Made by a program: the position numbers and the translations under genes. Positions 50,947 through 59,661 of a stretch of 64,000 nucleotides of DNA are shown here, in pieces (within the stretch, counting starts at the first letter, position 1; the number at the start of each line of letters is the position of its first letter). Origin of the DNA: Calditrichia bacterium (GTDB lineage Bacteria; Calditrichota; Calditrichia; Calditrichales; J004). The DNA is taken from assembly GCA_020635035.1 (NCBI GenBank), contig JACKAO010000004.1, positions 1-64,000 of the forward strand, given 5' to 3'. Below the pieces are notes generated by a model. That model was not told the origin of the DNA. It saw only the letters and a list, made by a program, of their open reading frames with translations, and searched no databases.

Positions 50947-53211
50947 TTGAATAATCAGCTCGAAGAACAGCAAACGCATACCGTTACTCTAACTGACTAT
51001 CTGCGTATTTTATACCGTGGCCGTTGGCTGATACTTTTTTCGTTTATTATCGTTTTTACAGCAACCGTATATTATACATTTACTACCGATCCCGTTTATG
51101 AATCGACCACTTCAATTATTATTGATAAAAGTGGCGCAATGGAAAACGCATTGTTTGATTTTAATACTTTTGGAAATCAGAACTCACACATTGCCAACCA
51201 GATTGAAATTATAAAGAGCCGTACCCTGGCAGAACGGGTTATTAAAAGAATGGAGCTCTCAGAAGTCCGTGATTCTTTATCTATTTTTCAGCCCAACACA
51301 GAAGGCGAGTACCGCAGTCTGCGGGATATGGTTGGATTGATTCGCGACAGGATGGAAGTCGTAAATAAAAAGGATACAGATATAATAGAAATTCTTTTTC
51401 AGGCGCCGAGTCCTTTTGAAGCAGCATATATTGCAAACACCATCGCAAATGAGTATCAAAATTCCAGTGCTGAATTTAATCGTGGCGAAATTAAAGATCT
51501 GCGTGACTTCCTGGATACGCAGCTTGCCCGGAAAGCAGATGAATTGCGCACATCAGAAGAACTTCTGCGTGATTACCAGGAACAAGAACGCGTTGCCAGT
51601 CTTGATGAAGAAACAACAGAACTTGTAACACGATTATCCCAGGTTGAAGCAAATCTTGAACAAACAAGGGTTATGCTCGAAGCCAATCTTGAAATGCGTG
51701 CTTCCCTTGAAAAACAACTTGAAGAACGCCGTGAAACCTTAGCAACAGAAATCAGCGAAATTTCCACTCCTTATATCACCACCTTACAGACAGAGCTTGC
51801 GACACTTGTTGCAGAAAAGACGAAATATACTACAGCTGTTGAAGTTGAAGCGCAGGGCGTAAATAAACAATTTTTCCAGGCAAATATTAAACAGTATGAC
51901 GAAAGAATTAAGGCCTTAAAAGATAAGCTTGTAGAAGAGGCAAAGAAAATCTCTACATCAAGTATGGTAAAAGATCCGTTTCAATTATCTCAGGATCTTG
52001 TAAATAAACTGATCACGATTGATGCAGAAATAAAATCAAATACTGCAAAAATTAATACATTGCAGGATGTTGTGAATGAATACAACAATGAATTAGAAGG
52101 TCTTCCTGTCAAAGTATTGGAGCTTGCCCGTCTCGAAAGACGCCGTATGGTTGATGAACAAACATATATTATGATGACCAAAAAACTGGAAGAAACCAAA
52201 ATTCAGGAAGCAGGTCAGCGTAAAGATGTCCGCATTGTAGATGAAGCCATAGAACCGCTTATACCAACAAAACCAAAGAAAAAATTAAACCTTGCTTTAG
52301 GGGTTGTTTTAGGTCTTGGTCTTGGTATTGGTATCACTTTTCTGCGTGAATATTTTGATAATACCATTAAAACTCACGAAGAGTTGGAAAATCTTGGGTA
52401 TAATATTCTTGCCAATATTCCGAAGATTGAAATGAGTAAAGTTGAGCAGAAATTAGAGAACAGGCTTAGCAAGCTGGGACCAATAGAAGGAAAACGTATT
52501 GAAGCGCGATTAATTACACATCTTGATCCCAAATCGCCTGTTTCAGAAGCGTACAGAACGTTACGTACTAATTTACAATTCAGCCGAATAGATAAAAGTA
52601 TTCGCAGTCTGCTTGTCACAAGTTCGGGTCCGAAAGAAGGAAAATCTACAACTTCTGCGAACCTGGCAATTGCTATAGCCCAATCAGGTAAAAAGGTTGT
52701 GTTGATTGATGGCGATTTGCGCAGACCGGTTGTTCATTCAATTTTTGGGATCGAGAAAGATGATGGCCTGACTAATTATTTAATGAATGACATCAGTTAT
52801 GAAAAGATGATCAAAAAATCAATAATGGATAATCTTTCGATTATTCCAAGTGGAATTTTGCCGCCAAACCCATCTGAACTGTTATCATCAACCAGGATGG
52901 AAGAGTTAATTGAAAAACTTAAAACTAACTTTGATACAATTTTGTTTGATACCCCACCAATTATAGCTGTAACAGATGCAGCTATTCTCAGTACAAAAGT
53001 AGATGGTGCCATTTTAGTTGTTTCTGCAGGTCAAACTAATTATGACGCTGTTGTTAGAGCTAAATCACTTCTTAGTAATGTAAATGCTAATATATTGGGA
53101 GCTCTTTTAAATGGCGTTGAAGTAGGTGGCATGTATGGTACTTATTACTACTATTATTATCACAATTATTACTCAAAGCCAGGGAAAAAAAGTCGTAAAA
53201 GAGCTTATTAA
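50947..53211 (+). CDS. polysaccharide co-polymerase / tyrosine autokinase (Wzc/CapB type)
   Basis: The start is TTG at 50947 behind AGGAGA; the product has 754 residues. A Wzz domain with two membrane helices (about 28-50 and 435-455) flanks a long coiled-coil periplasmic region. The cytoplasmic BY-kinase domain has Walker A SSGPKEGKS (559-567), A' VVLIDGDLRRP and B ILFDTPP. The tail has a Tyr cluster (ten Tyr from residue 730 on, including YYYYYY at 733-738) for autophosphorylation. It controls chain length and export of a surface polysaccharide. No Wza or glycosyltransferase is here; two nucleotide-sugar dehydrogenases follow. Confidence 0.92.
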   Translation: MNNQLEEQQTHTVTLTDYLRILYRGRWLILFSFIIVFTATVYYTFTTDPVYESTTSIIIDKSGAMENALFDFNTFGNQNSHIANQIEIIKSRTLAERVIKRMELSEVRDSLSIFQPNTEGEYRSLRDMVGLIRDRMEVVNKKDTDIIEILFQAPSPFEAAYIANTIANEYQNSSAEFNRGEIKDLRDFLDTQLARKADELRTSEELLRDYQEQERVASLDEETTELVTRLSQVEANLEQTRVMLEANLEMRASLEKQLEERRETLATEISEISTPYITTLQTELATLVAEKTKYTTAVEVEAQGVNKQFFQANIKQYDERIKALKDKLVEEAKKISTSSMVKDPFQLSQDLVNKLITIDAEIKSNTAKINTLQDVVNEYNNELEGLPVKVLELARLERRRMVDEQTYIMMTKKLEETKIQEAGQRKDVRIVDEAIEPLIPTKPKKKLNLALGVVLGLGLGIGITFLREYFDNTIKTHEELENLGYNILANIPKIEMSKVEQKLENRLSKLGPIEGKRIEARLITHLDPKSPVSEAYRTLRTNLQFSRIDKSIRSLLVTSSGPKEGKSTTSANLAIAIAQSGKKVVLIDGDLRRPVVHSIFGIEKDDGLTNYLMNDISYEKMIKKSIMDNLSIIPSGILPPNPSELLSSTRMEELIEKLKTNFDTILFDTPPIIAVTDAAILSTKVDGAILVVSAGQTNYDAVVRAKSLLSNVNANILGALLNGVEVGGMYGTYYYYYYHNYYSKPGKKSRKRAY

Positions 53212-53285
53212 TCTTAGATCAGTAAATGTTTTCCTGAATATGATATAATTTTAATTTTCAGGAAGTTTTAAATTGAGAGGTTTAC

Positions 53286-54608
53286 ATGAAAGTAGCTGTT
53301 GTTGGTACCGGCTATGTCGGACTTGTTGCAGGGACGTGTTTTTCGGATACAGGTAATGAAGTCGTTTGCGTTGACATAGATGAAAACAAAATCAATCTTT
53401 TAAAGCAGGGACATATACCTATCTATGAACCTGGTCTTGAAGAAATGATAAAAAGAAACGTTCGTGAAGAACGTCTTGCATTTTCTACAGATATCAAAGA
53501 AGCCGTAAAATCTTCACAGATTATTTTTATTGCAGTTGGTACTCCTCCGGACGAAGATGGTTCAGCAGATTTAAAATATGTACTTGCAGTCGCCAGGGAT
53601 ATTGGCAAAAGTATGAATGGTTTTAAAGTTATCGTTGATAAAAGTACTGTTCCTGTTGGAACAGCAGATCTGGTAAAAGCAGAGATTGAAAAGCATACTA
53701 AACACGAATTTGCAGTTGTTTCAAATCCGGAATTTTTGAAAGAAGGCGCTGCAATTGCAGATTTTATGAAGCCTGATCGTGTAGTAATCGGCACCAGTAA
53801 TGAAGAAGCTGCAGATATTATGCGTAATTTATATTCTCCATTTGTCCGAACCGGTAAACCGATTATAGTGATGGATGAAAAAAGTGCAGAATTGACTAAA
53901 TACGCTGCCAATTCCTTATTAGCAACCAAGATTTCTTTTATGAATGAAATCGCCAATTTGTGTGACAAGGTTGGTGCTAATGTGGATATGGTACGAAAAG
54001 GAATTGGAAGTGACAGCCGGATCGGACCATACTTTATTTTTCCCGGAACAGGATACGGTGGTTCATGTTTCCCAAAAGATGTTAAAGCAATTATTAAAAC
54101 AGCTTCAGATAATGGAATTAAACTGAATGTTTTGCAAGCTGTAGAAGATGTAAACGACAGGCAGAAAACAATACTTTTCGATAAAATAAATTCCTACTTT
54201 AATGGAAATATTAAAGGAAAAACTTTTGCGATCTGGGGGTTGGCGTTCAAGCCGAAAACAGATGATATGCGAGAAGCACCGGCAATTGAAATAATAAACA
54301 AATTAATTGATGCTGGTGCTAAAATAAAAGCACACGATCCGGAAGCAATAAATGAAGCAAAAAGAGTTTTCAATAACAAACATGGTCAAAATTTAAAATT
54401 ATATGATAAACGTTATGATGCGCTGGAAAATGCCGATGCTTTAGTGATAATGACGGAATGGAATGAATTCAGAGAACCTGATTTTTATTTAATTAAAGAA
54501 TCATTGAATAATTCCGTTATTTTTGATGGGCGTAATATTTATGACCCAAATAGAATGGCTAAATATGGTATTGACTATTTCTCAATTGGAAGACCAAAAA
54601 AAGCATAA
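53286..54608 (+). CDS. ugd: UDP-glucose 6-dehydrogenase
   Basis: The product has 440 residues. Motifs are the NAD-binding MKVAVVGTGYVGLVAGTCFSD, the substrate block STVPVGTAD, FLKEGAA, and the catalytic Cys261 in GTGYGGSCFPKD. The C-terminal domain has FKPKTDDMREAPAI. It oxidises UDP-glucose to UDP-glucuronate for exopolysaccharide. It lies 74 bp after the tyrosine autokinase and 17 bp before a second dehydrogenase. Substrate preference for UDP-glucose is the usual one for this motif set. Confidence 0.9.
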   Translation: MKVAVVGTGYVGLVAGTCFSDTGNEVVCVDIDENKINLLKQGHIPIYEPGLEEMIKRNVREERLAFSTDIKEAVKSSQIIFIAVGTPPDEDGSADLKYVLAVARDIGKSMNGFKVIVDKSTVPVGTADLVKAEIEKHTKHEFAVVSNPEFLKEGAAIADFMKPDRVVIGTSNEEAADIMRNLYSPFVRTGKPIIVMDEKSAELTKYAANSLLATKISFMNEIANLCDKVGANVDMVRKGIGSDSRIGPYFIFPGTGYGGSCFPKDVKAIIKTASDNGIKLNVLQAVEDVNDRQKTILFDKINSYFNGNIKGKTFAIWGLAFKPKTDDMREAPAIEIINKLIDAGAKIKAHDPEAINEAKRVFNNKHGQNLKLYDKRYDALENADALVIMTEWNEFREPDFYLIKESLNNSVIFDGRNIYDPNRMAKYGIDYFSIGRPKKA

Positions 54609-54625
54609 ATAAAGGATTATTTAAA

Positions 54626-55936
54626 ATGGAACTAATAGACAAGATATCAGGCAAATCAGCGCAAATAGGTGTAGTTGGCCTTGGCTATGTTGGATTACCA
54701 TTATTAATGGAGTTTGTAGAACAAGGATTTACGACTTTAGGATTTGATATTGATTCCCGTAAAGTTGATATGTTAAACCTTGGAAAATCATATATAAAAC
54801 ATCTGAGTTCAGATAGAGTTAAATCCGTAAGAGAAACAAAATTATTTGAAGCCACAGCTGATTTTTCCCGCATCAAAGAAGTGGATTGTGTATTGATAGC
54901 AGTTCCTACACCATTGACAACTCATCGTGAACCGGATATGTCATATATAACAGGGACAGCTGAAAGTATTGCACCGCATATAAGAAAAGGACAATTGATC
55001 GTTCTTGAAAGTTCAACTTATCCTGGTACGACAGAAGAAGTGCTAAAGCCAATCCTTGAAAAATCCGGTTTGAAAGCAGACGTTGACTTCTGGGTTGCAT
55101 TCTCTCCAGAACGGGAAGATCCAAATAACCCAAATTTTAATACACGAACAATTCCAAAGGTTGTAGGCGCTAATACTGAATATGCACGCCAGGCTGTTTC
55201 AGCGTTGTATAATCAGGTCATTGTCAGCACAGTTCCTGTTTCCAGCAGCCAGGCCGCTGAAGCGACAAAATTACTTGAAAACATTTTCAGGAGTGTAAAT
55301 ATAGCTCTTGTTAATGAAATGAAAATTATTTTAGACCGAATGGGAATCGATGTTTGGGAAGTCATTAATGCTGCAAAAACAAAACCATTTGGCTACATGG
55401 CATTCTATCCCGGTCCCGGGCTTGGTGGTCATTGTATTCCTATTGATCCATTTTACCTAACCTGGAAAGCTCGTGAGTACGAGATAAATACCCGATTTAT
55501 TGAACTTGCCGGTGAAGTAAATACATCCATGCCGTTTTGGGTTGTAAGCAAAGTGATGGATGCATTAAATGAGCATGGTAAGAGTTTAAAAGGTTCAAAA
55601 GTTTTAGTACTTGGAGCAGCATATAAAAAAGATATTGATGATCCGAGAGAATCACCATCCTTTAAACTGATGGAAATATTAATGGAAAAAGGTGCGGTTG
55701 TGAGTTATAATGATCCCTATGTTCCCACAATACCTGAGATGAGACACTATAGTTTTAAAATGGATAGTATAGAATTAACACCGGAGTCCTTAAGCGGCTT
55801 TGATTGTGTGTTAATTTCCACGGATCATTCGGTATATGATTGGGATTTTATTGTTTCGAATGCTCAGTTAGTGGTTGATACACGCAATGCGACAAAAGAT
55901 GTTTCTGATGGAAAAGATAAAATAGTTAAAGCTTAA
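54626..55936 (+). CDS. nucleotide-sugar dehydrogenase, UDP-N-acetylglucosamine 6-dehydrogenase-like (WbpA type)
   Basis: The product has 436 residues. Rossmann IGVVGLGYVGLPLLMEFVEQG, substrate block TYPGTTEEV, FSPEREDPNN and catalytic Cys270 in PGPGLGGHCIPIDPFYLTWKA. The C-terminal domain has LGAAYKKDIDDPRESPS. The GLGGHCIPIDP pattern is typical of WbpA/WbpO-type enzymes that oxidise UDP-N-acetyl sugars. Together with the upstream Ugd it would supply two different sugar acids. It ends at a strong terminator. Confidence 0.87.
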   Translation: MELIDKISGKSAQIGVVGLGYVGLPLLMEFVEQGFTTLGFDIDSRKVDMLNLGKSYIKHLSSDRVKSVRETKLFEATADFSRIKEVDCVLIAVPTPLTTHREPDMSYITGTAESIAPHIRKGQLIVLESSTYPGTTEEVLKPILEKSGLKADVDFWVAFSPEREDPNNPNFNTRTIPKVVGANTEYARQAVSALYNQVIVSTVPVSSSQAAEATKLLENIFRSVNIALVNEMKIILDRMGIDVWEVINAAKTKPFGYMAFYPGPGLGGHCIPIDPFYLTWKAREYEINTRFIELAGEVNTSMPFWVVSKVMDALNEHGKSLKGSKVLVLGAAYKKDIDDPRESPSFKLMEILMEKGAVVSYNDPYVPTIPEMRHYSFKMDSIELTPESLSGFDCVLISTDHSVYDWDFIVSNAQLVVDTRNATKDVSDGKDKIVKA

Positions 55937-55954
55937 TCTAATAAGATTAAAATC

Positions 55955-55983
55955 AGGCGGATTATATCCGCCTTTTTTTTTAT
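55955..55983 (+). terminator. intrinsic terminator after the sugar-dehydrogenase pair
   Basis: AGGCGGA (55955-55961), loop TTATA, TCCGCCT (55967-55973), then a long T run. Clear end of the exopolysaccharide unit. Confidence 0.9.
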
Positions 55984-56016
55984 TATTAAACTTAATTGCA
56001 GAATCTAAAATAAATT

Positions 56017-56220
56017 ATGAATATCAATATAAACGAAGAACTCTTTGAGCAATTAAAAAACTTTCTTGATCAAACTAGTTTTACACAAGTAGAAGATTTA
56101 GTTCACTACATTCTTGAAGATTATCTTGAACGGAATAAACAAGTTTTACCTAAATCAGATGATCGTGGCAATGATGAGAAAAGTCTGAATAATCGGCTTA
56201 AAGATCTCGGATATTTATAA
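56017..56220 (+). CDS. small conserved protein, unknown function
   Basis: A predicted soluble protein of 67 residues that is mainly helical: NININEELFEQLKNFLDQ, a linker, EDLVHYILEDYLERNKQ, then a charged segment and RLKDLGYL at the end. The two-helix start followed by a C-terminal RLKDLGYL motif is a pattern I recall from small FCB proteins and from tails on larger enzymes, but no function is known. Its stop overlaps the start of the PHP gene (TAATG), so the two are co-translated. Confidence 0.6.
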   Translation: MNININEELFEQLKNFLDQTSFTQVEDLVHYILEDYLERNKQVLPKSDDRGNDEKSLNNRLKDLGYL

Positions 56221-57077
56221 TGTCGGTAGATTTACATACTCATACTACGTTTTCAGATGGTACTCTCACTCCCGAACAATTAATAGAAAAAGCGGACTAC
56301 CAAAGACTCACTGCTGTTGCCATTACCGATCATGACGAAATAGGTGCCCTGAAATATCTAAATACTCTTAATTCAGATAAAAATGTTATTGTTGTAAATG
56401 GAGCAGAGTTTAGCATCGATGTTGATCTAAAAGGAAATGCACATCTGCATATGCTCGGTTTATTTCTCGATATAGAAAATGATGAGTTAAATAATGTATT
56501 GATAAAGTTGAAGAATGCAAGAAGAGAACGCGCATATACCATTATTCAAAAATTAAAAGAGCAGGGTATTCCGATAACAAAGCAAGAAATCGATGATGTT
56601 ATAGGTCTGGGAAGCGCAGGAAGGCCGCATATTGCCAGATTATTGATTCAAAAAAAAATTGTTAGCAATGTGTGGGAAGCTTTCAGTAAATACCTTTCTA
56701 AAGGAAAGCCTGCCTATGTCAGTAAACAAAAATTACCGCTTAAAGACGCAATAAAACTAATACATGATGCTCATGGGCTGGCAATTTTAGCCCATCCTAT
56801 CAGTCTTAAACACAGAAGATATAAAGATACAGACGTGTTTTTGCGGGAGTTAAAATATATAGGTCTTGATGGTGTTGAAGCGTACTATGCTACTCATTCA
56901 CCAAAGTTCACAAAGTTTTTGAAAGAGTCTGCTGCAAGATATAGCCTGCTCGTTTCAGGTGGGTCGGATTTTCATGGAAAAGTCAAACCGGATACAGAAT
57001 TAGGTATTGGAAAAGGGAATCTTGATGTTCCGGACGATATTTATTTTTCATTAAAAGAAGCTGCACAACACAAATAA
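56220..57077 (+). CDS. PHP domain phosphoesterase (RNase AM/TrpH-like)
   Basis: The product has 285 residues. PHP motifs are VDLHTHTTFSDGTLTPEQLIEKA, VAITDHDEIG, NGAEFSIDV, ILAHPISLKH and SGGSDFHGKVKPDTELGIG, covering the metal-binding His/Asp set. The family includes the 3',5'-nucleoside bisphosphate phosphatase / RNase AM of E. coli (YciV/TrpH), which also trims RNA 5' ends. Translation is coupled to the small protein upstream. It converges with the receiver gene on minus. Confidence 0.85.
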   Translation: MSVDLHTHTTFSDGTLTPEQLIEKADYQRLTAVAITDHDEIGALKYLNTLNSDKNVIVVNGAEFSIDVDLKGNAHLHMLGLFLDIENDELNNVLIKLKNARRERAYTIIQKLKEQGIPITKQEIDDVIGLGSAGRPHIARLLIQKKIVSNVWEAFSKYLSKGKPAYVSKQKLPLKDAIKLIHDAHGLAILAHPISLKHRRYKDTDVFLRELKYIGLDGVEAYYATHSPKFTKFLKESAARYSLLVSGGSDFHGKVKPDTELGIGKGNLDVPDDIYFSLKEAAQHK

Positions 57078-57084
57078 GCGGAAA

Positions 57085-57585
57085 TTATTCTATTTCCTGG
57101 AATTCCTTTAAATTATCACTCGTGATTTCAGTATTTATCATGTTTTCCAGCCACTTGTTGTAAGAACTTAATTTATCCATTGCTTTTTTTAACTTTAAAT
57201 GTGTTTTTATACGCATGGTTAGTTCGGTTCGATCAAAAGGCTTAATCACATAATCCACACCGCCTGCTTCAAATCCTTTATGTTTGTCTTCAATTTCCAT
57301 TTTTGATGTAAGGAAAATCACAGGAATATCTGTTGTTTGTAGGCACTGTTTAAGCTTTTTACATGCTTCATAACCATTCATATGCGGCATCATAATATCC
57401 ATCAGGATTAAATCCGGTAATTTTTCTTTTGCAAGTGTAACCACCTGAGCGCCATTACTGCAACTTATTGTATTTATTCCTTCAGATTTGATTATCCGGG
57501 TTAGTATTTGCTGCTCAATAGCGTTGTCATCAGCGATTAAAATCAGAGAATTACAAACATTCAGATTGTTAACTAAGCTATTCAT
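57085..57585 (-). CDS. single-domain response regulator (CheY-like)
   Basis: The product has 166 residues with a full receiver: acidic pocket LIADDNAIEQQ, phosphoacceptor Asp63 in LILMDIMMPHMNGYEA, Thr in FLTSKME and Lys115 in YVIKPFDRTEL. About 40 residues of helical tail follow without a recognised output domain. It is likely a phospho-relay or adaptor component. Neighbouring genes on minus are upstream cytochromes, but a terminator at 57692-57720 separates them. A sensor with a haem motif begins at 63265. Confidence 0.87.
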   Translation of the reverse strand: MNSLVNNLNVCNSLILIADDNAIEQQILTRIIKSEGINTISCSNGAQVVTLAKEKLPDLILMDIMMPHMNGYEACKKLKQCLQTTDIPVIFLTSKMEIEDKHKGFEAGGVDYVIKPFDRTELTMRIKTHLKLKKAMDKLSSYNKWLENMINTEITSDNLKEFQEIE

Positions 57586-57691
57586 TCTACCTCCATATGA
57601 TACTGATACAGTTATCGGATTGAACGAGCATTGGATAAATGAAAACTTGTTATTCTAATAATATTGATCGAAAAAAATGAAGGATAAAAGC

Positions 57692-57720
57692 AAAAAAAAA
57701 CCCGTTTAAAAAACGGGCTT
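57692..57720 (-). terminator. intrinsic terminator of the cytochrome block (minus)
   Basis: On the minus strand AGCCCGTTT-type arms (CCCGTTT against AAACGGG) close a 3-base loop, followed by nine T on minus. It is located just after the stop of the CX4CH cytochrome gene. Confidence 0.85.
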
Positions 57721-57741
57721 TTTGTAGGTCAGTTGGAAGAA

Positions 57742-58740
57742 TTAATTAAAAACGTCAATTTTACCATTGATGTGCAGATACTTGTTGATGATATTAAAAT
57801 CTTTATCAACAACTCTGCTGTGGCAGCCTGAACAATCAGTTGCATTGATGTGTCCTTCAGGTGGCAAACCGTGACAGCTTCCGCAAAATGCCTGCGGACC
57901 GTCTGTATTTTTCCAGTATACTTTCTTGAAAGATCCTTTCATTACATCTGCTGTATATGCCCAGGGATATGTACTTTCTTCTTTCTTTAGCTCAAATCCA
58001 CCATGGCAGTAGGTATTACTACATGTAGCATTTGTACGATCCCATAGTGCATTTGAATTACCGTTGAAGGTAGCTAATGCACTGAAGTTTATTTCTGCAT
58101 TTGGACTATCATCAATATGTCCCGCGCTATTAAACGCTGATGGGGTCGTATGACAGCTGCTGCATTCACCCATCTGGAAGGTTGTCCATGTACCATTTAC
58201 AAGGTGGCTCTGGTGGGCACCGACAGTAACATATTCCACAGAAGTATGATTCATTAAGTCTTTAGGTGGTGCGGCATTTATGTCATTTCCATGGCAGGTG
58301 TTACAGGCTTCCGGACCATTATCACCTTTATGACAACTTAAGCAATTCTTAGAGCTTTCACCGTTTCCGGCATAATCTGCACCATGGCATGTCTGGCAGG
58401 ATTCTAAATCCCAGTTCAGCATCGCCATCATTCCTTCATGAAAATTTGATGATGAAGGATCTGCAAATCCTTCAGGATGTGGATAAATTGCATGACAGGC
58501 AGAATTATAGCATGATATATCTGATGTTCCACCCATATAATCAGCACCGTGACAGCTTTGGCAGCTTTCCATGCTCATACTTTCAGTCAGGAGAACTTTG
58601 CCGTGAAAATTCTGTGAAGATTCAATTGTCCAATCATCCGGATGGGCTTCTACTTTTGCAGGATCGGCCTGGTCCAGACAGGAATTGAAAACAATAAAAC
58701 CGGATAAAATCATTAAGAATAAGATTGTATATTTTTTCAT
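57742..58740 (-). CDS. nonahaem c-type cytochrome lipoprotein with CX4CH motifs
   Basis: I set the start at 58740, giving a lipoprotein signal (MKKYTILFLMILSGFIVFNSC, lipid-Cys21) behind AGGTGA. A longer reading runs into the upstream cytochrome gene. The 332-residue protein has seven CXXCH sites (CQSCH, CQTCH, CLSCH, CNTCH, CSSCH, CGSCH, CSGCH) and two C-x4-CH sites (CYNSACH, CSNTYCH). The C-x4-CH plus CXXCH arrangement with CGSCHGLPPEGH resembles Geobacter-type multihaem proteins. It is probably an outer-membrane or surface electron carrier. It is the last gene of the four-gene block. Confidence 0.85.
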   Translation of the reverse strand: MKKYTILFLMILSGFIVFNSCLDQADPAKVEAHPDDWTIESSQNFHGKVLLTESMSMESCQSCHGADYMGGTSDISCYNSACHAIYPHPEGFADPSSSNFHEGMMAMLNWDLESCQTCHGADYAGNGESSKNCLSCHKGDNGPEACNTCHGNDINAAPPKDLMNHTSVEYVTVGAHQSHLVNGTWTTFQMGECSSCHTTPSAFNSAGHIDDSPNAEINFSALATFNGNSNALWDRTNATCSNTYCHGGFELKKEESTYPWAYTADVMKGSFKKVYWKNTDGPQAFCGSCHGLPPEGHINATDCSGCHSRVVDKDFNIINKYLHINGKIDVFN

Positions 58741-58753
58741 AATATCACCTGTT

Positions 58754-59641
58754 TTACTTAGCATGACATGGCTGACATGTAATTTGTGCGTTGTTCTCGT
58801 GGCATGAAGCACATGCTTCCAGGTCATTACGTCCTTCAACAGCGTGTCTTCCACCATCATTTGGGAAATTATTTACCCAACCAGCCGTATGGGTATGTGG
58901 TAAAACATTATTATCACGATGACAGTCATTACAGAATTGACGGTCGGTATGACATGTTGTACAGTTGTTTTGCTTATTAATCGCATCCAGAGCATGAGTG
59001 AATTCGTAATTCAAAGGATGTGTTGTCCTGTCCAGATTTTCTCCTTCATGGCAGTCCTGGCAATATTGCGTTGTATGGCAGGAAGCACAATTCATGTTTG
59101 CCGACATTTCCTTTGCATCTGCTCTGGCCAGTAATGCATGATTATGAAGAAAATCTAATGTATGGCTTACAGGCTTAAGATTTTCGTTCTCCATATGGCA
59201 GGTCATACAGTTTTCAGATGCGACCATTTTGTTCTCATGACAACTTTGACAATCATTCATTACAGGTAAAGCTTTTGGCAGTGAAGTTTCCTTCTGAGCA
59301 ATATTTACATGGCAATTTTCACATTTTACATCATTATCAAGATGCAGTTTATGTGAAAACTTCTGGCTATAGTCAGTGATTGGAGCAATATTCTCAAAAC
59401 CGGCTATTTCATCAGACTCATGACAATCCATACAAACTGATTTTTCCGGCATAAGATTGTCGGATCCTGTTTCGCTGTCTGCAGCTCCTTCATGACAATC
59501 AAGACAGGCAATTTCCTGATCGGTCACATGGATTTGATGTGAGAAGCCTAATTCATCGGTATCATCTGACCACAAAATGGGAGCCTGTGTAATTATTATT
59601 AGAAAAGCAAAAGCAAAAAGCGGTAAAGATATTTTTCTCAT
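58754..59641 (-). CDS. periplasmic undecahaem c-type cytochrome
   Basis: The product has 295 residues with a signal peptide (about 1-25). Eleven CXXCH sites: CLDCH, CMDCH, CENCH, CQSCH, CMTCH, CASCH, CQDCH, CTTCH, CNDCH, CASCH and CQPCH, with many additional His (FSHQIH, FSHKLH, THPLNYEFTH) for bis-His ligation in the style of cytochrome c3/c7 domains. No lipobox. It probably shuttles electrons through the periplasm. It is 13 bp upstream of the nonahaem lipoprotein and 20 bp downstream of the beta-barrel gene. Confidence 0.88.
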   Translation of the reverse strand: MRKISLPLFAFAFLIIITQAPILWSDDTDELGFSHQIHVTDQEIACLDCHEGAADSETGSDNLMPEKSVCMDCHESDEIAGFENIAPITDYSQKFSHKLHLDNDVKCENCHVNIAQKETSLPKALPVMNDCQSCHENKMVASENCMTCHMENENLKPVSHTLDFLHNHALLARADAKEMSANMNCASCHTTQYCQDCHEGENLDRTTHPLNYEFTHALDAINKQNNCTTCHTDRQFCNDCHRDNNVLPHTHTAGWVNNFPNDGGRHAVEGRNDLEACASCHENNAQITCQPCHAK

Positions 59642-59661
59642 TGCATTTCTCCCGTGATCCT

